64,000 bases of DNA from Janthinobacterium sp. Marseille (GTDB lineage: Bacteria; Pseudomonadota; Gammaproteobacteria; Burkholderiales; Burkholderiaceae_D). The stretch is taken from NCBI RefSeq assembly GCF_000013625.1, contig NC_009659.1:3782001-3846000 (forward strand). Reading direction: 5' to 3'. A program made the position numbers and the translations under genes. This document shows positions 31,779-41,711 of the stretch, piece after piece (within the stretch, counting starts at the first letter, position 1; each line of letters opens with the position of its first letter). Below the pieces are notes generated by a model that searched no databases, was not told the origin of the DNA, and saw only the letters and a list, made by a program, of their open reading frames with translations.

Positions 31779-32558
31779 ATGTCCACAGATAAGCAAACGT
31801 CATTGAAAAAGACCGCCCTCGTGACCGGTGCCGCCAGGCGCATCGGCCGCACGATTGCGCTCGCGCTGGCGCAAGGCGGCTGGGATGTGGTGGTGCACTA
31901 CTCGCGCTCGGAAAGCGAAGCGCAAGCAACCGTCGCCGATATCATCGCGCTCGGCCAACGCGCGATTGCCCTGCAATGTGACCTGGCGGATGAAGCGGCG
32001 GTGAAAACCTTATTGCGCCGCGCCGCTACACAGCTAGGACCGATTTCCTGCGTCGTCAATAACGCTTCGCTATTTGATTACGACAGCGCCGCCGATTTTT
32101 CCGTCGCCACGCTGGATGCGCATATGCACACCAACCTGGCCGCTCCCATCCTGCTGGCGCAAGCACTACACCAGGCCACACCGGAAGGCGCGCAAGCGGT
32201 CGTAGTTAATCTGCTGGATCAAAAGCTGTTTAACCTGAATCCCGATTTCCTGTCTTACACCTTGTCGAAAGCCGCGCTGCACACCGCCACTACCATGCTG
32301 GCGCAGGCACTCGCGCCCAAGGTAAGGGTCGTCGGCGTGGCGCCCGGCATTACGCTGGTTTCCGGCGACCAGAGCGAAGCCGAGTTTGAACGTGCGCACA
32401 AGGTCACGCCCCTCGGTCGTTCCAGCACACCCGACGATATCGCCCATGCAGTGCGCTTCGTCGTCGAAGCGCAAGCGATGACCGGCACCACCTTGCTGGT
32501 CGATGGCGGCCAGCACCTGATTCCATTACAACGCGACGTGATGTTTGTCGCATCCTGA
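31779..32558 (+). CDS. SDR-family reductase, probably pteridine (FolM-like)
   Basis: A 259-residue short-chain dehydrogenase with the nucleotide motif TGAARRIGR, NNAS, and the catalytic YTLSK. The arginine-containing TGAxRxG form is typical of pteridine reductases, and the next gene is folB, which supports dihydromonapterin/dihydropterin reduction. No enzyme-specific residue was identified beyond this, so the substrate is inferred. Confidence 0.8.
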   Translation: MSTDKQTSLKKTALVTGAARRIGRTIALALAQGGWDVVVHYSRSESEAQATVADIIALGQRAIALQCDLADEAAVKTLLRRAATQLGPISCVVNNASLFDYDSAADFSVATLDAHMHTNLAAPILLAQALHQATPEGAQAVVVNLLDQKLFNLNPDFLSYTLSKAALHTATTMLAQALAPKVRVVGVAPGITLVSGDQSEAEFERAHKVTPLGRSSTPDDIAHAVRFVVEAQAMTGTTLLVDGGQHLIPLQRDVMFVAS

Positions 32559-32600
32559 CCAATCCCGATTTTTCACCTGCAAGACAACCGGTTTACTTAT

Positions 32601-32996
32601 ATGAATTCGTTTCTGTTCCATCCACAACTCGCCGACTGCCGCCGCCTCTTCCTGCGTAACTACGAAGTACAAATCAATATCGGCGTGCACGAGTTTGAAA
32701 AAAAAGGGGAACAGCGCGTCCTGATCAATGTCGACCTGTTCATCCCGCTGAAGGAATCGACACCGACCGCAGACAACCTGGATGAAGTCGTCGACTACGA
32801 TTACATGCGCAGCACCATCGCCAAGCGCATGGCGGAAGGTCATATCCATTTGCAGGAAACCCTGTGCGACGACGTGGTCAAAGCCATGCTGGCGCACCCG
32901 AAAGTCCGCGCCGCACGCGTTTCAACCGAAAAGCCTGACGTCTATCCTGATTGTGAATCGGTAGGCGTCGAGGTCTTCCAGATCAAGGGGAACTAA
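32601..32996 (+). CDS. folB: Dihydroneopterin aldolase
   Basis: A 131-residue FolB, which converts dihydroneopterin to 6-hydroxymethyl-dihydropterin in folate synthesis. The characteristic [27 protein letters not shown] segment and the later [16 protein letters not shown] match the family. It is placed between a pteridine-type reductase and ttcA, with ttcA starting 2 bp after its stop codon. Confidence 0.9.
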   Translation: MNSFLFHPQLADCRRLFLRNYEVQINIGVHEFEKKGEQRVLINVDLFIPLKESTPTADNLDEVVDYDYMRSTIAKRMAEGHIHLQETLCDDVVKAMLAHPKVRAARVSTEKPDVYPDCESVGVEVFQIKGN

Positions 32997-32997
32997 A

Positions 32998-33951
32998 GTG
33001 TCACAAGCCCTTATGAATACGGCTGCTGCCACTGCGGAAACAGATGCCGCAATGAGCTTCAAGCAAAACGAAAAGATCGTTTACGAAAACAACAAGCTGC
33101 ACAAACGCCTGTGCCGCCAGGTCGGCCAGGCCATCGGCGACTTCAATATGATTGAAGACGGCGACAAGGTCATGGTCTGCCTGTCCGGCGGCAAGGATAG
33201 TTATGCACTGCTGGATATCCTGATGACGCTGCGCGAACGCGCACCGATCAAGTTCGACATCGTCGCGGTCAACCTCGACCAAAAGCAACCGAACTTCCCG
33301 GACCACATCCTGCCGGCTTACCTGAAACAACTGGATATCCCTTTCCACATTGAAAACCAGGATACCTATAGCATCGTCAAGCGCCTGATCCCGGAAGGCA
33401 AGACCACTTGCTCGCTATGCTCGCGCCTGCGCCGCGGCATCCTGTACCGGGTCGCCGATGAACTCGGTGCGAACAAAATCGCACTCGGCCATCACCGCGA
33501 CGACATCATGGAAACCTTTTTCCTGAATATGTTCTTCGGCGCGAAGATCAAGGGCATGCCGCCGAAGCTGCAATCCGATGACGGCAAGCACATCGTGATC
33601 CGCCCGCTGGCCTACGTGAAAGAAGCTGATACCGAGCGCTATGCAGAGGTCAAAAACTTCCCAATCATCCCTTGCGATTTGTGCGGCAGCCAGGAAAACC
33701 TGCAACGCAAACAAATCAAGGGCATGCTGCGTGAATGGGAAAAGAAATTCCCCGGCCGTGTCGACAATATTTTCTCGTCACTCTCGACTGTGGTCCCATC
33801 GCATTTGATGGACAAGGAATTGTTTGGCTTTGCGGATTTGAAGGCCACCGGTGAAGCAATGGCAAATGGCGACATCGCGTTTGACGAAGAGCCATGCTCG
33901 ACCGGCAGCACCAGCATTCCCGGCATCATCCCGTTGCGCGCGGACGACTAA
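32998..33951 (+). CDS. ttcA: tRNA 2-thiocytidine(32) synthetase TtcA
   Basis: A 317-residue PP-loop ATPase that thiolates C32 of certain tRNAs. The P-loop [10 protein letters not shown] (about residue 63), the [11 protein letters not shown]xxC pair and a third cysteine in PCDLCGSQ match the Fe-S-dependent TtcA family. The GTG start has AAGGGG upstream; a downstream ATG (33013) is possible. It is tightly linked to folB. Confidence 0.93.
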   Translation: MSQALMNTAAATAETDAAMSFKQNEKIVYENNKLHKRLCRQVGQAIGDFNMIEDGDKVMVCLSGGKDSYALLDILMTLRERAPIKFDIVAVNLDQKQPNFPDHILPAYLKQLDIPFHIENQDTYSIVKRLIPEGKTTCSLCSRLRRGILYRVADELGANKIALGHHRDDIMETFFLNMFFGAKIKGMPPKLQSDDGKHIVIRPLAYVKEADTERYAEVKNFPIIPCDLCGSQENLQRKQIKGMLREWEKKFPGRVDNIFSSLSTVVPSHLMDKELFGFADLKATGEAMANGDIAFDEEPCSTGSTSIPGIIPLRADD

Positions 33952-33965
33952 GCGGCATTAATCCA

Positions 33966-34445
33966 TCAGCCGCGACGCGCAGCTTCGATTACAGCGATAT
34001 CGATCTTGGTCATTTGCATCATGGCTTCGAAAGCGCGTCCGGCTGCGGCGCGATCAGGATCGGCAATGGCTGCCGTCAGCGCGCGTGGCGTGATCTGCCA
34101 CGACAAGCCCCACTTATCCTTGCACCAGCCGCAGGCACTTTCCTGCCCACCATTGCCGACAATTGCATTCCATAAGCGGTCTGTTTCCGCCTGATCGTCA
34201 GTGGCGACCTGGAAGGAAAAAGCTTCATTGTGTTTGAACGTCGGTCCGCCATTCAAGCCCAGGCAGGGAATACCCATCACATTGAATTCAACCGTCAAGA
34301 CATCACCTTCCTTGCCGGACGGAAAATCGCCAGGTGCGCGATAGACAGCGCCGACGGTCGTATCAGGAAAAGTCAGTGCATAGAACTTTGCGGCATCGAG
34401 GGCGGTGCCGTCATACCAGAGACAAATTGTGTTTTTCGCACCCAT
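33966..34445 (-). CDS. VOC-fold protein (3-demethylubiquinone methyltransferase-like, PhnB type)
   Basis: A 159-residue glyoxalase/VOC-superfamily protein resembling the group annotated as 3-demethylubiquinone-9 3-methyltransferase. Motifs include ICLWYDGTALDAAKFYALTFP and ADPDRAAAGRAFEAMMQMTKIDI. It has no methyltransferase motifs, so enzymatic naming is not justified. It converges with ttcA. Confidence 0.8.
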   Translation of the reverse strand: MGAKNTICLWYDGTALDAAKFYALTFPDTTVGAVYRAPGDFPSGKEGDVLTVEFNVMGIPCLGLNGGPTFKHNEAFSFQVATDDQAETDRLWNAIVGNGGQESACGWCKDKWGLSWQITPRALTAAIADPDRAAAGRAFEAMMQMTKIDIAVIEAARRG

Positions 34446-34487
34446 TTTGATTCTCCATATTTAAACAGATAACAAAAATGCCGGCAT

Positions 34488-35381
34488 TCAAGCCGCCTTG
34501 GCTGCCAGCTTGCTGAAGTCATTCACCCAATCCTGCAAGGTGTGTACAAAATAACTTTTTTGCTTGGGTGTCGCCATACGCATAATGCCCGCCACCATGT
34601 GGGCATTCGAGGTATTCGATTGCTCGAAAAAAGCTTTATGTTGCGGATTACCAAAACGATCTATCGTGGCATTCACATACTTCTTCACCATGACAATGGC
34701 GGCTTCCCTGGTCGGCTTTTCCACCTGTATTTTTTTCAACAAATCAATCAGTGCCTGTTGCCGGTGCATACGCTCCGCCATTAGTAATTCATTATTCAAG
34801 GGGCGTGCATCGGACAAGCTGCGGATGCCGGCTTCCTGTTCACGGCTGAAACCGCCGAACCAGTACTGCGCCTGCTGCAGCGCTTTGCGGTAACGGAACT
34901 CCTGTCGCTCTTCGGTACTACCAACCAGGTATTCCTTGCGGAACTTGTCATTGTTTTTTGCGAATTTCTTTTCAATATTCGCGACCTGTTCCGTCGTCAG
35001 CGACAGTGCCAGGTCGGCAAAATCAGGCGCTGCCTTATCCGTGATTTCCAATACCCTGCTGGTCGCATCCCGGTAATCACCCAGTAAATCAACTTGTGTC
35101 ACCGCACCGAAATCACGATGTTGCATGCGATTGATGAGCTGCACATATTCTTTTAGCTGGGTCTTGCGATGCCAGGCAAAGACTGTGTCGATGCGTTGCT
35201 TGACCCATTGTTTCTGCGAACCATCAAAGTCGACGTAGCTATCCAGCCACCAATAGGAAATCGTCTCACCATTGCTGTAACCAAGGCGAGCGGCGCTGCA
35301 ACCGAGCAACAACAAGGCTATGCCGCAAATTGCTGCTTTTTTTGCAAAATGTCGAAAGGGACGCGTGATAAAATTTTGCAT
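34488..35381 (-). CDS. DUF6279-type lipoprotein
   Basis: A 297-residue protein with a lipoprotein signal (basic N-terminus, hydrophobic [11 protein letters not shown] lipobox with Cys ~28), then an all-helical region. It resembles the DUF6279 family of predicted lipoproteins of unknown role. The ATG at 35379-35381 was chosen because it places the signal peptide correctly; a 21-residue extension lacks support. It is divergent from glmU. Confidence 0.75.
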   Translation of the reverse strand: MQNFITRPFRHFAKKAAICGIALLLLGCSAARLGYSNGETISYWWLDSYVDFDGSQKQWVKQRIDTVFAWHRKTQLKEYVQLINRMQHRDFGAVTQVDLLGDYRDATSRVLEITDKAAPDFADLALSLTTEQVANIEKKFAKNNDKFRKEYLVGSTEERQEFRYRKALQQAQYWFGGFSREQEAGIRSLSDARPLNNELLMAERMHRQQALIDLLKKIQVEKPTREAAIVMVKKYVNATIDRFGNPQHKAFFEQSNTSNAHMVAGIMRMATPKQKSYFVHTLQDWVNDFSKLAAKAA

Positions 35382-35399
35382 TCTTTTAACTGGCTTCCT

Positions 35400-36758
35400 A
35401 TGAATATCGTCATTCTTGCTGCAGGTATGGGAAAGCGCATGCAATCTGCGCTGCCGAAAGTGCTACATCCGTTGGCGGGCAAACCACTGCTGTCCCACGT
35501 GATTGATACTGCGCGGCAATTGTCGCCATCGCGCTTGTGTGTCATCTATGGCCATGGCGGCGAACAAGTGCCGCAATTGCTGCAAGCCAAGGATCTGTCA
35601 TTTGCCAAGCAGGAACCGCAACTGGGCACCGGCCATGCAGTGATGCAGGCGGTGCCGCAGTTAGATGATCATACGCCGACACTGATTTTGTATGGCGACG
35701 TGCCGCTGACCACCGCTGCTTCGCTGCAACGCCTGTTGGACAGCGCCGGTAACGATAAGTTGGGAATATTGACCGTCAACCTCGGCAACCCGACCGGCTA
35801 TGGCCGCATCGTCCGCGAAAACGGCGCTATTACGCGCATAGTCGAGCAAAAAGACGCCAAGCCGGCCGAACTCGAAATTAATGAAATCAATACCGGCATC
35901 ATGGTGGCACCTACCGCTGCACTCAAACGCTGGCTGGCCAAGTTGTCCAATAACAATGCGCAAGGCGAGTATTACCTGACGGATATTGTCGCCAGCGCAG
36001 TCGCCGATGGCGTAGCCGTCGTTTCGGCGCAACCCGATCACGAATGGGAAACCCATGGCGTCAACAGCAAGGTGCAACTGGCCGAACTGGAACGCATACA
36101 TCAGCGCAATATCGCGCATGCCTTGCTGGAGCAAGGCGTGACCCTGGCCGATCCGGCCCGCATCGACGTACGCGGCACCCTGACTTGCGGGCGCGATGTG
36201 ACTATCGATGTCGGTTGTGTATTCGAAGGTGATGTCAGCCTGGCTGACGGTGTGCGCATCGACGCCAACTGCGTGATTCACAATTCCACCATCGGTGCGC
36301 GCAGCCATGTGCGGCCTTACAGCCATTTTGAAAATGCGGTGGTCGGCGCGGAATGCATCATCGGTCCTTATGCCCGCCTGCGTCCCGGCACAGTATTGGC
36401 AGAAGACGTACACATCGGCAATTTCGTCGAAGTAAAAAACAGCGACATCGCCGCGCACAGCAAGGCCAATCATCTGACCTATGTCGGCGACTCGACGGTA
36501 GGCTCACGCGTCAACATCGGTGCCGGTACGATTACCTGCAACTACGATGGCGTCAATAAATCGCGCACTATCATCGAAGACGATGTCTTCGTCGGCAGCG
36601 CGACGCAATTGATTGCACCGATACGCGTCGGCAAGGGTGCAACGCTAGGTGCGGGAACCACCCTGACCAAGGATGCACCGGCTGACAAGCTGACCGTCTC
36701 ACGCGCCAAGCAAATCACTGTCGACAACTGGCAACGTCCGGTCAAAATCAAGAAGTGA
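35400..36758 (+). CDS. glmU: Bifunctional UDP-GlcNAc synthase GlmU
   Basis: A 452-residue enzyme with an N-terminal pyrophosphorylase ([20 protein letters not shown]) and a C-terminal left-handed beta helix acetyltransferase (hexapeptide repeats from ~250, [17 protein letters not shown]). It makes UDP-GlcNAc from glucosamine-1-phosphate. The ATG at 35400 gives the standard MNIVILAAG start. With glmS 0.65 kb downstream it forms the amino-sugar locus. Confidence 0.97.
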   Translation: MNIVILAAGMGKRMQSALPKVLHPLAGKPLLSHVIDTARQLSPSRLCVIYGHGGEQVPQLLQAKDLSFAKQEPQLGTGHAVMQAVPQLDDHTPTLILYGDVPLTTAASLQRLLDSAGNDKLGILTVNLGNPTGYGRIVRENGAITRIVEQKDAKPAELEINEINTGIMVAPTAALKRWLAKLSNNNAQGEYYLTDIVASAVADGVAVVSAQPDHEWETHGVNSKVQLAELERIHQRNIAHALLEQGVTLADPARIDVRGTLTCGRDVTIDVGCVFEGDVSLADGVRIDANCVIHNSTIGARSHVRPYSHFENAVVGAECIIGPYARLRPGTVLAEDVHIGNFVEVKNSDIAAHSKANHLTYVGDSTVGSRVNIGAGTITCNYDGVNKSRTIIEDDVFVGSATQLIAPIRVGKGATLGAGTTLTKDAPADKLTVSRAKQITVDNWQRPVKIKK

Positions 36759-36785
36759 TATCAGCACAACGCCATCGCGGCAGGC

Positions 36786-37259
36786 TTACACCGCGATGCG
36801 CGTCTCGAATTTGCTGCGATTGATAGAAAAGAAGCTGCGCACATTACGCACATTCGCATGCGTGGCAAACAGGCGATGTGCCAGCACGTGGTAAGCCGGC
36901 ATATCCGCCACCTGCACCACCAATACAAAGTCCGGCCCCGGCGACACCCGATAACATTGCAGCACTGCGCTCTCCTGCGCCACCAGTGCTTCAAACTCGA
37001 CTTGCTGTTCATCGGCCTGCTTGTCCAGCGTGATTTCCACGATCGAAGTCAGTCCCGCCCCCACCATCTGCGGCGCCACGATCGCGACCTGACGTTCTAT
37101 CACTCCCGCATCGATCAGGCGTTTGACACGACGCAGGCAAGTCGGGGGCGACGCGTGCACGGCCGCCGCCAGGTCGTTATTGGTCTGCGAAGCATCCATC
37201 TGCAAGGCATTCAGGATGCGTCTATCCAATTCGTCCAAATCCAATTGTTTGTTGACCAT
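36786..37259 (-). CDS. Lrp/AsnC-family regulator
   Basis: A 157-residue regulator with an N-terminal winged helix-turn-helix (LDELDRRILNALQMDASQTNNDLAAAVHASPPTCLRRVKRL) and a C-terminal ligand-binding (RAM) domain. It lies between convergent glmU and divergent glmS. The AT-rich 147-bp spacer to glmS probably holds both promoters, so control of glmS is possible but unproven. Confidence 0.9.
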   Translation of the reverse strand: MVNKQLDLDELDRRILNALQMDASQTNNDLAAAVHASPPTCLRRVKRLIDAGVIERQVAIVAPQMVGAGLTSIVEITLDKQADEQQVEFEALVAQESAVLQCYRVSPGPDFVLVVQVADMPAYHVLAHRLFATHANVRNVRSFFSINRSKFETRIAV

Positions 37260-37406
37260 TTATATAAAATATTTCATTTATTTGAATTTATATTTCACTA
37301 TATATCAATCGCGAAATAATAAGCCAATTATTTCAATATTTCGGAATCTTATTTCAATTGGCTTTCGCTAGTATTGTGCAATTCATCCAAACACAACGAG
37401 GTTCCT

Positions 37407-39224
37407 ATGTGCGGTATCGTCGGCGCAGTCGCTCAACGCAATATCACCCCCATCCTGGTCGAAGGCCTGAAACGCCTTGAATACCGCGGTTATGACTCCT
37501 GCGGCATCGCGCTGCATGTGGATGGCAAGCTGGAACGTGCCCGCAGCACCGCGCGCGTGGCGGAACTGGAAAAGCAAATCGCCAAGGAACACCTGTCCGG
37601 CTTTACCGGCATTGCACACACCCGTTGGGCAACCCACGGTGCACCCGCTTCGCACAATGCGCATCCGCATTTTTCGCGTGAACGCATCGCGCTCGTCCAC
37701 AACGGCATCATCGAAAACCATGATGAGCTACGCGATGAACTAAAAACCCTGGGCTATGTGTTTGAAAGCCAGACCGATACCGAAGTCATTGCCCACCTGG
37801 TTGATCATCTGTATACCGGCGACTTGTTCGAAACCGTGCAAACCGCGACCAAGCGCCTGACCGGTGCTTTTGCGATTGCCGTCTTCAGCCGCGATGAACC
37901 GCATCGCGTCGTCGGCGCACGCCGCGGCTCGCCACTGATCGTCGGTGTCGGTGATGGTGAAAACTTCCTCGCTTCCGATGCACTGGCACTGGCCGGCACC
38001 ACCGACCAGATCATCTATCTGGAAGAAGGTGATGTAGTCGACCTGCAATTGCAACGCGTATGGATCGTGGATGAAAATGGCAAGCGGGTAGAACGCGAAG
38101 TCAAAACCGTACACGCACATACCGGCGCGGTCGAACTCGGCCCATATCGCCACTACATGCAAAAGGAAATCTTCGAGCAACCGCGCGCGATCTCCGACAC
38201 GCTGGAAGGCATCACCGCGATCACACCGGATATTTTCGGCGACAAGGCATATGGCATCTTCAAGAAGATAGATTCCGTACTGATCCTCGCCTGCGGCACC
38301 AGCTACTACTCGGGCATGACAGCCAAGTACTGGATAGAAGCGGTAGCCGGCGTCACCTGCAATGTGGAAATCGCCAGCGAGTACCGTTATCGCGACAGCG
38401 TACCGAACCCGAATTCACTGGTCGTCACCATCTCGCAAAGTGGCGAAACCGCCGATACGCTGGCTGCATTGCGCCACGCGCAAGCGCAAAACATGCGTCA
38501 CACGCTGACCATCTGCAATGCAGCCACCAGCGCGATGGTGCGTGAATGCGAACTGGCCTACATCACACGCGCCGGCGTCGAAGTCGGCGTCGCCTCGACC
38601 AAAGCCTTCACCACACAACTGGCAGCGCTGTTCCTGTTGACGCTATCGCTGGCACAAGTCAAAGGCCGCCTGAACGACGAGCAGGAAGCCGCGCAACTGA
38701 AAGCAATGCGCCATCTGCCATCGGCGATCACCGCCGTACTCGCACTGGAACCGCAAATCATCGCGTGGGCGGAAGCCTTCGCCCGTAAGGAAAACGCGCT
38801 CTTCCTCGGCCGCGGCCTGCACTATCCGATTGCACTGGAAGGCGCATTGAAACTGAAGGAAATTTCATATATCCATGCCGAAGCGTATCCGGCGGGCGAA
38901 CTGAAGCATGGCCCGCTCGCACTGGTGACTGAAGAAATGCCGGTCGTTACGGTTGCGCCTAACGATCCGATGATCGAGAAGCTGAAGTCCAACATGCAGG
39001 AAGTTCGCGCACGCGGTGGTGAGCTTTACGTCTTCGCTGATGCCGATTCGCGCATCACATCAAGCGAAGGGATACACGTCATCCGCCTGCCGGAACACTA
39101 TGGCTTGCTGTCGCCTATCCTGCACGTGGTGCCATTGCAATTGCTGGCCTATCACACGGCGCTTGCACGCGGCACTGATGTCGACAAACCGCGTAACCTG
39201 GCGAAATCGGTGACGGTGGAATAA
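37407..39224 (+). CDS. glmS: Glucosamine-6-phosphate synthase (attTn7 target gene)
   Basis: A 605-residue L-glutamine:fructose-6-phosphate amidotransferase. Cys1 of the mature enzyme (MCGIVGAV) and the SIS domains ([18 protein letters not shown]) are present. The start has GAGG upstream; an 11-residue extension was rejected. The C-terminus [10 protein letters not shown] is the segment that TnsD of Tn7 recognises in other bacteria, and a repeat-bearing accessory region starts ~23 bp after the stop. Confidence 0.98.
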   Translation: MCGIVGAVAQRNITPILVEGLKRLEYRGYDSCGIALHVDGKLERARSTARVAELEKQIAKEHLSGFTGIAHTRWATHGAPASHNAHPHFSRERIALVHNGIIENHDELRDELKTLGYVFESQTDTEVIAHLVDHLYTGDLFETVQTATKRLTGAFAIAVFSRDEPHRVVGARRGSPLIVGVGDGENFLASDALALAGTTDQIIYLEEGDVVDLQLQRVWIVDENGKRVEREVKTVHAHTGAVELGPYRHYMQKEIFEQPRAISDTLEGITAITPDIFGDKAYGIFKKIDSVLILACGTSYYSGMTAKYWIEAVAGVTCNVEIASEYRYRDSVPNPNSLVVTISQSGETADTLAALRHAQAQNMRHTLTICNAATSAMVRECELAYITRAGVEVGVASTKAFTTQLAALFLLTLSLAQVKGRLNDEQEAAQLKAMRHLPSAITAVLALEPQIIAWAEAFARKENALFLGRGLHYPIALEGALKLKEISYIHAEAYPAGELKHGPLALVTEEMPVVTVAPNDPMIEKLKSNMQEVRARGGELYVFADADSRITSSEGIHVIRLPEHYGLLSPILHVVPLQLLAYHTALARGTDVDKPRNLAKSVTVE

Positions 39225-39247
39225 GCAGGGAAGTTCGGCTGGCTAAA

Positions 39248-39359
39248 TATTCCGTATCAATAAAGTCGAAAACAGGTCATTAAAGTCGTATACGGGATAT
39301 TAAAGTCGAAAACATAGGATCGGCATCGCCCGCTGATTATTGCAAACAATAAATTCCGC
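39248..39359 (+). repeat. Direct repeat copy 1 at the attTn7 position, with three 20-bp iterons
   Basis: Beginning ~23 bp after the glmS stop, three consecutive 20-bp units at 39261, 39281 and 39301 all start with TAAAGTCG (AAAAC or TATAC follows). They are flanked by a sequence that recurs at 39739-39810 with only one unit. Three exact-register 20-bp direct repeats at the canonical Tn7 insertion point look like the TnsB-site array of a Tn7-like end. No matching opposite end was seen in the window. Confidence 0.6.
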
Positions 39360-39424
39360 CGTTGGCCCGTCTACGCAACTACCAACAGGAAGTTTACGAA
39401 GAGCTGAATCCAAGGAAACGTACA

Positions 39425-39694
39425 GTGAATTTAAACCACGAGGCGTTAAAGCACTCAAGCGCATGTATTGCATTACTTGACGCGGGGAACCTGAAGGACG
39501 CCTTGGCCTATTGTGCGTCTCAAAGCATAGACCCGCCGCAATGTTCTCTTACAGCAGACTCTGCAAATGCGCAGAATCTACGGAGCAAAGCAATGAACCA
39601 TCTTGCAGATTATGGTTGGTGGCTGAAACGGTTGAAAATTAAAGCCACTCGCGATGCTGAAATGCAGCGTCTGCGGCAACTGCGACAGGGATAG
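39425..39694 (+). CDS. Small hypothetical protein between the repeats
   Basis: An 89-codon frame starting at GTG (39425) with AAGGAA upstream. The frame is also open for 21 codons further upstream from a TTG at 39362. The product (VNLNHEALKHSSACIALLDAG...) is helical and basic near its C-terminus; I recognise no family. It lies between two direct repeats and may be a small cargo gene. Confidence 0.4.
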   Translation: MNLNHEALKHSSACIALLDAGNLKDALAYCASQSIDPPQCSLTADSANAQNLRSKAMNHLADYGWWLKRLKIKATRDAEMQRLRQLRQG

Positions 39695-39701
39695 GAAAAT
39701 T

Positions 39702-39803
39702 ATGAGATATGACCATACAGAACAAATGAATGAGATGTTATTCCGTATCAATAAAGTCGAAAACATAGGATCGGCATCGCCCGCTGATTATTGCAAACAA
39801 TAA
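39702..39803 (+). CDS. 33-residue ORF ending inside repeat copy 2
   Basis: An ATG with a good GGATAGGAAAAT leader opens a 33-codon frame starting MRYDHTEQMNEMLFRINK. Its second half is encoded by the repeated segment (39739-39810). Copy 1 can encode the same C-terminus but is interrupted by the extra 20-bp units. It may be a genuine micro-gene or a chance frame. Confidence 0.35.
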   Translation: MRYDHTEQMNEMLFRINKVENIGSASPADYCKQ

Positions 39804-39810
39804 ATTCCGC
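39739..39810 (+). repeat. Direct repeat copy 2 (single-iteron version)
   Basis: This copy matches 39248-39359 except that 40 bp (two 20-bp iterons) are missing, as expected after deletion or recombination between iterons. It is preceded by TGT, the usual terminal triplet of Tn7-family ends, which copy 1 lacks. The two copies are 491 bp apart and bracket a small ORF. Confidence 0.7.
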
Positions 39811-40094
39811 TGGAGGACTGTTAAGTAATTACCGTAATAGTTAAGGAAGCAGAAAAACGTCTAGCGACCTCAAGGAATAAATCCTTCCCATTGATGCTGT
39901 AGCGCCGGGAGTACCATCAATTACTCGCTTCATTCTCACCATTGAAGAAAATGGATCGTCAATTTTCTTCACACCGGCAAGTCCACGGTGAGCATGCTCC
40001 CCCCGATCAGATCCAAAGCTTTTAATTCTGCTAAGAGAAAAAATTTTGGCCCTTCCAAGAACGCGTTAACTTAAGACTTGCAGACGTAGGGTGG
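39811..40094. other. Gene-free segment before the restriction locus
   Basis: About 280 bp without a convincing gene. A minus-strand frame of about 75 codons (roughly 39840-40070) is open but lacks a good start, and could be the eroded end of an older gene. Confidence 0.4.
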
Positions 40095-41711
40095 TCAGTC
40101 CCCAGCAGCGGCTAAAGTCTTGAGCATACCCATAACTTTCTCGAAGGGACTTGATGCTGCATTGTCCGGCAATAGTGGAACTGCTCCAACGCCATTAAGA
40201 GAGTGAAGTTTTGAAGCGTCGTTTATCAATCCAACTGCATCATCTCTGTGAAAAAACAGAAAATCGTTACCTGGATACACTGCCATAGCTGATACTGCAT
40301 CGCCGATGGCATCGACATAGCAATGCATCTTATACAGATCGTCTGGTTTGACTGATCTTCTATGAACGACTTCCTCTAAAAGCTCATCTTCAAAACTGCC
40401 AGCAACCCTGCTCCGATACTTTGCATCAAACAAAATGACCAACGTTCCGGCTTTTGTACGGATTCTGACTACTACGTCTGGACGTAGAGTTAGGGAGTAA
40501 GAACCTCTGTTACTTCGAACAAATGACTCATTAAACGCCACAGATATGTTTCCGTTCTCCAGTGAGATTGAATTTGCTATCCGTCCGTTTTTGGTAACAA
40601 GGCCTCTCGCTGTAACTATAGCTTTTTCACCTAACAAGCTTGTTGCGATTTTATAGAACACCCAGTACTCATATAATTGAGCCACGTCCTTTAGCTCGAC
40701 GTAAAGTGACTGGCGTTTCAGGTCATTGAAGATCTGCTTCGCCGCTACACGACTTTTTAGAAAGTGGCCAAAAATCTCCTTGTAACCAAATCTTGAAGTT
40801 AATGCTGGAGAAGTAGTCGGCAGAAATTGCAGCGTGCCTAATATTTTAAAAAAATCGTTTCTTAACCAACGTCTACTCTTTATCAACATTTCTTGTGATG
40901 CTCGCTGGATATTCTCGGGCATCACAATTGAATTGATTGAAACGCAGACATTCTCTATGTCTAGCAATACGTGTTTTACAAACCGATTCTCAGGTGTATC
41001 GAACGATGTCGTTCCACGACTCGTCCACGCACGACTTGGAAGGTAAACCGCTTTTCCCTCAGCCAACTGCGTTTTATAGGGTTCGTTAGCGGCGAAAGAA
41101 TTAGTGACGTTCACTCGCCAAAGGTATCTAGGATTTTCAGAAAACGCTTTGGCAAGTTTTGAAGAGGGTCTCTTTATATTCCAAATCGCCTCTTTGGTTT
41201 GAACAGTCGCCAAGCGGCTGTGGGGATTTCTCAAAACTGCCTCGATTAACGAGTCGAGATTCGACTCCGAGGGAAAATCCAAAATCAACTGGCGATAATA
41301 TCCAAAGCGTTCCAAAATTTCTGGAAAGAAGATTTCATTATCAGCTTCTCGATGGGAGCTTGTTGGTGAGGAATAATCAAAAATTATCTGTCTTGATAGA
41401 CGCACTAAATCTGTAAGAAGCTGTTCAAACTGCTGCTTGCCTGTGGCATTAACAGATAGTTTCTCGCTGCGTACATCGAAGACATAGCCGAAAAATCTGA
41501 TAAATCCAACACGGTTAATAATTTGAATTGAGGCAATACGATTACCTTCCAGCCAATCAATATGGCTATTCAACTCCGCTTTAGATATTTCTGCTTTTAT
41601 AATTTGGTTGGTTACGTCCGGTAGTCGTACGTAATACGTCCTTCCTTCGTAGAGGATTCGATCTACAGGAAGAGTTAATCCTGAGTCTTCATATATGTTG
41701 AGTTCGCTCAC
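40095..41711 (-). CDS. McrC/DUF2357-like restriction subunit with PD-(D/E)XK nuclease
   Basis: A 538-residue protein whose C-terminal half has a PD-(D/E)XK-type core (LRPDVVVRIRTKAG...LVILFDAKYRS, residues ~430-460), with an N-terminal region of the DUF2357/McrC-partner type. It is the likely DNA-cutting subunit acting with the upstream AAA+ protein. Its GTG start overlaps the stop of that gene (GTGA), so both are translated together. It is AT-rich compared with the core genes. Recognition specificity cannot be read. Confidence 0.75.
   Translation of the reverse strand: MSELNIYEDSGLTLPVDRILYEGRTYYVRLPDVTNQIIKAEISKAELNSHIDWLEGNRIASIQIINRVGFIRFFGYVFDVRSEKLSVNATGKQQFEQLLTDLVRLSRQIIFDYSSPTSSHREADNEIFFPEILERFGYYRQLILDFPSESNLDSLIEAVLRNPHSRLATVQTKEAIWNIKRPSSKLAKAFSENPRYLWRVNVTNSFAANEPYKTQLAEGKAVYLPSRAWTSRGTTSFDTPENRFVKHVLLDIENVCVSINSIVMPENIQRASQEMLIKSRRWLRNDFFKILGTLQFLPTTSPALTSRFGYKEIFGHFLKSRVAAKQIFNDLKRQSLYVELKDVAQLYEYWVFYKIATSLLGEKAIVTARGLVTKNGRIANSISLENGNISVAFNESFVRSNRGSYSLTLRPDVVVRIRTKAGTLVILFDAKYRSRVAGSFEDELLEEVVHRRSVKPDDLYKMHCYVDAIGDAVSAMAVYPGNDFLFFHRDDAVGLINDASKLHSLNGVGAVPLLPDNAASSPFEKVMGMLKTLAAAGD

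Noticed and set aside
39261..39320. Short CRISPR-like array
   Set aside because: The three units are contiguous 20-bp repeats without spacers.
39840..40070. Minus-strand gene before the restriction locus
   Set aside because: The frame lacks a credible start and ribosome binding site and resembles no known protein.
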